From positions 1 through 64,000 of the forward strand of contig DASPKX010000181.1 of NCBI GenBank assembly GCA_035627835.1: a stretch of 64,000 bases of DNA. Reading direction: 5' to 3'. Source of the DNA: DASPKX01 sp035627835 (GTDB taxonomy: Bacteria > Verrucomicrobiota > Verrucomicrobiia > Limisphaerales > SXQI01). Within the stretch, counting starts at the first letter, position 1; each line of letters starts with the position of its first letter. Both the position numbers and the translations under genes were made by a program. The notes under the pieces were generated by a model, which did no database searches, was not told where the DNA came from, and saw only the letters and a program-made list of their open reading frames with translations. Positions 63,701-64,000 of the stretch are shown in pieces.

Positions 63701-64000
63701 CCGCGCATGGTGGTCTTGTCCCAGAAGAACTCAGCTTTATCCTCCAGGCCATCGCCGTTGGAGTCGGTCAGGAGGTAAATTCGGCCGTCATAACCGAGGG
63801 CGACGACTTTGCCGTCGTGGCGATAGCGAACATTGTTAAGGTTGCCGATCTTGAGCGGGAGTTCGGAGACGGAGAAACCGGGCACGAACATCTGCACGGC
63901 TGGGGGATTCTCAACCATTTCCAGCGGATGCCCCTTGACGCCCTTGAGCAGCGCTTCCAGGGCCACGGTTTTGGCGAGCAGAAACTGCTCCACAGCCTTG
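60757..64000 (-). CDS. PVC-type CxxCH cytochrome fused to ThuA-like domain (5' end beyond window)
   Basis: At least 1080 aa, open through the right edge. The GTG at 63993 is probably internal, since two more sense codons precede it and no signal peptide is seen. From the N-terminal side: a beta-propeller of the PVC dehydrogenase type (LNNVRYRHDGKVVALGYDGR ... LYRTRLAKTELGYVALNYQI, about 50-390), beta-rich domains (about 395-680), and a cytochrome c domain with GCATCHKL and the later MPEGFRERLTNEQVEDLLTY. A C-terminal ThuA-like domain (about 865-1065; RILLVAGPKDHGPDEHDYPL, HPITKGFP, PGHYTWTFDDP) closes it. ThuA-type domains are linked to sugar utilisation. Likely a periplasmic redox enzyme of sugar metabolism. 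Confidence 0.85.
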   Translation of the reverse strand, partial: KAVEQFLLAKTVALEALLKGVKGHPLEMVENPPAVQMFVPGFSVSELPLKIGNLNNVRYRHDGKVVALGYDGRIYLLTDSNGDGLEDKAEFFWDKTTMRGPIGMALTARHDPRGDGVFVASKGKISFFIDKDRDGKAEEEQVVAGGWKEIFQAVDTVGLAIDPKDGSIYFGRGTANFANGYLIDPATGKSGYNINEAFGTIQRLSADFKTQETICTGVRFTCALAFNRHGDLFATEQEGATWLPNGNPFDELLHIERGKHYGFPPRHPKHLPDVRDQPAVYEYGPQHQSTVGMVFNEPVNGGPIFGPAHWEGDALVCGESRGKLYRTRLAKTELGYVALNYQIASLTNLLVDACVTPAGDLLLACHSGPPDWGTGPSGEGRIFKVRYTAKALPQPVHAWASASDEFRIAFDKPLNPGDWANAKSKIKIETGEFVGAGDRFEIMRPGYQVIRDQMSTPRRWVELLGFSISNDRRTMILRVPRVTHNAPYAITLPLPEAWRVKGPIEQSPEIDLVLTLNGVVATAGEGSGSQITTVLPHPSLSASAELMKGSAEHEAFFKAASSSNAKVTLAGKVDISNPYVPTVQPGSKLDWDMSADKFASTRFDLVSASGKTVPLSAGEGSHRGYKHERDSASSRDVGLYLAKGELKRQLSTARAFVPWTEFESAPAKGLAAARTDVKGNWLKGREIFNGEAGCATCHKLRNEGFAFGPDLSNLVHRDRESVLKDIFQPSATINPDQPGSVLHLNNGVSISGMIASANAERVVLALPAGASNVFARSEIKSIEPVKGSLMPEGFRERLTNEQVEDLLTYLLVSPLEPAPITRTDPPMPGARSAAELAAVLQSAEPTPDTLKPLRILLVAGPKDHGPDEHDYPLWIDRWSRLLPLAEKVEVKSSMGFPKADLLDWADVSVFYNANPGWSGESATAMDKYHTRGGGAVYIHYAVDGGKDPAGVAERVGLAFTLGSRFRHGELDLVFSQPQHPITKGFPTLRFTDESYWAMRGDTSRLTVLANSKEDNAPQPQLWTLQRNQSRIVGCIPGHYTWTFDDPLFRVLVFRSIVWAAKDSHVDRLAPLATIGARLKE

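Noticed and set aside
1..64000. CRISPR array, insertion sequence, prophage or defence island
   Set aside because: No spaced identical repeats, transposase, integrase, phage structural or restriction genes were recognised in any frame.

Overview
The window looks like a piece of a Verrucomicrobiota chromosome, most likely from the Pedosphaera/Limisphaera side of the phylum. This is inferred from gene content, not from a marker gene. The evidence is the mix of giant secreted multidomain proteins (CotH kinase with lamin-tail repeats, PA14-like and lectin modules), two PVC-type secreted CxxCH cytochrome proteins, a CRTAC1/ASPIC-UnbV protein, a DUF5069 protein, an ECF sigma factor paired with a WD40 Ser/Thr kinase, and the high GC content. 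I see no tRNA, rRNA, insertion sequence, integrase or CRISPR array.

Layout. 0-3.5 kb: end of a flagellar hook-junction operon (flgN-flgK-flgL) meeting a FecR-like exported protein. 3.7-20.6 kb: three very large secreted proteins interrupted by an MFS transporter and a DnaJ-like co-chaperone. 20.7-24.1 kb: a tightly packed four-gene phosphorelay cluster whose first kinase has a FixL-like PAS domain. 24.1-40.4 kb: mixed housekeeping and secreted genes (DUF5069, CRTAC1, GreA/B-like, SDR, secreted C-terminal-domain protein, Yip1-like, U32/RlhA-like, PVC cytochrome, FHA membrane protein, NagB, GalM, esterase). 40.4-49.9 kb: a minus-strand block with rnhA, an amidohydrolase, a kinase and ECF sigma pair, purA and two orphan membrane-anchored proteins. 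50.0-60.8 kb: a plus-strand block with a secreted esterase, a GalU-like nucleotidyltransferase translationally coupled to an unusual GHMP-kinase/UDPGP fusion, a sugar ABC binding protein and permease without their ATPase, a DUF5009/HGSNAT-like acyltransferase, an EamA transporter and a MutM-family glycosylase. The last gene, a ThuA/CxxCH protein, runs off the right edge.

The most interesting observations are these. (1) A bipartite promoter-like motif occurs with identical internal spacing upstream of both the ECF sigma gene and the nearby amidohydrolase. It is a candidate recognition site for that sigma factor. (2) The purA leader carries a near-consensus promoter followed at once by an intrinsic terminator, plus a short complementary 5' element, which suggests attenuation. 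(3) The 1108-aa kinase/pyrophosphorylase fusion has a degenerate GHMP phosphate loop and the reverse domain order of Bacteroides Fkp, and sits beside a GalU-like partner. (4) The strand GC bias changes sign near 46 kb and gene orientation flips near 50 kb, an origin-like pattern but without recognisable DnaA boxes. (5) Convergent genes repeatedly end within a few bases of each other, twice sharing one TTAA.
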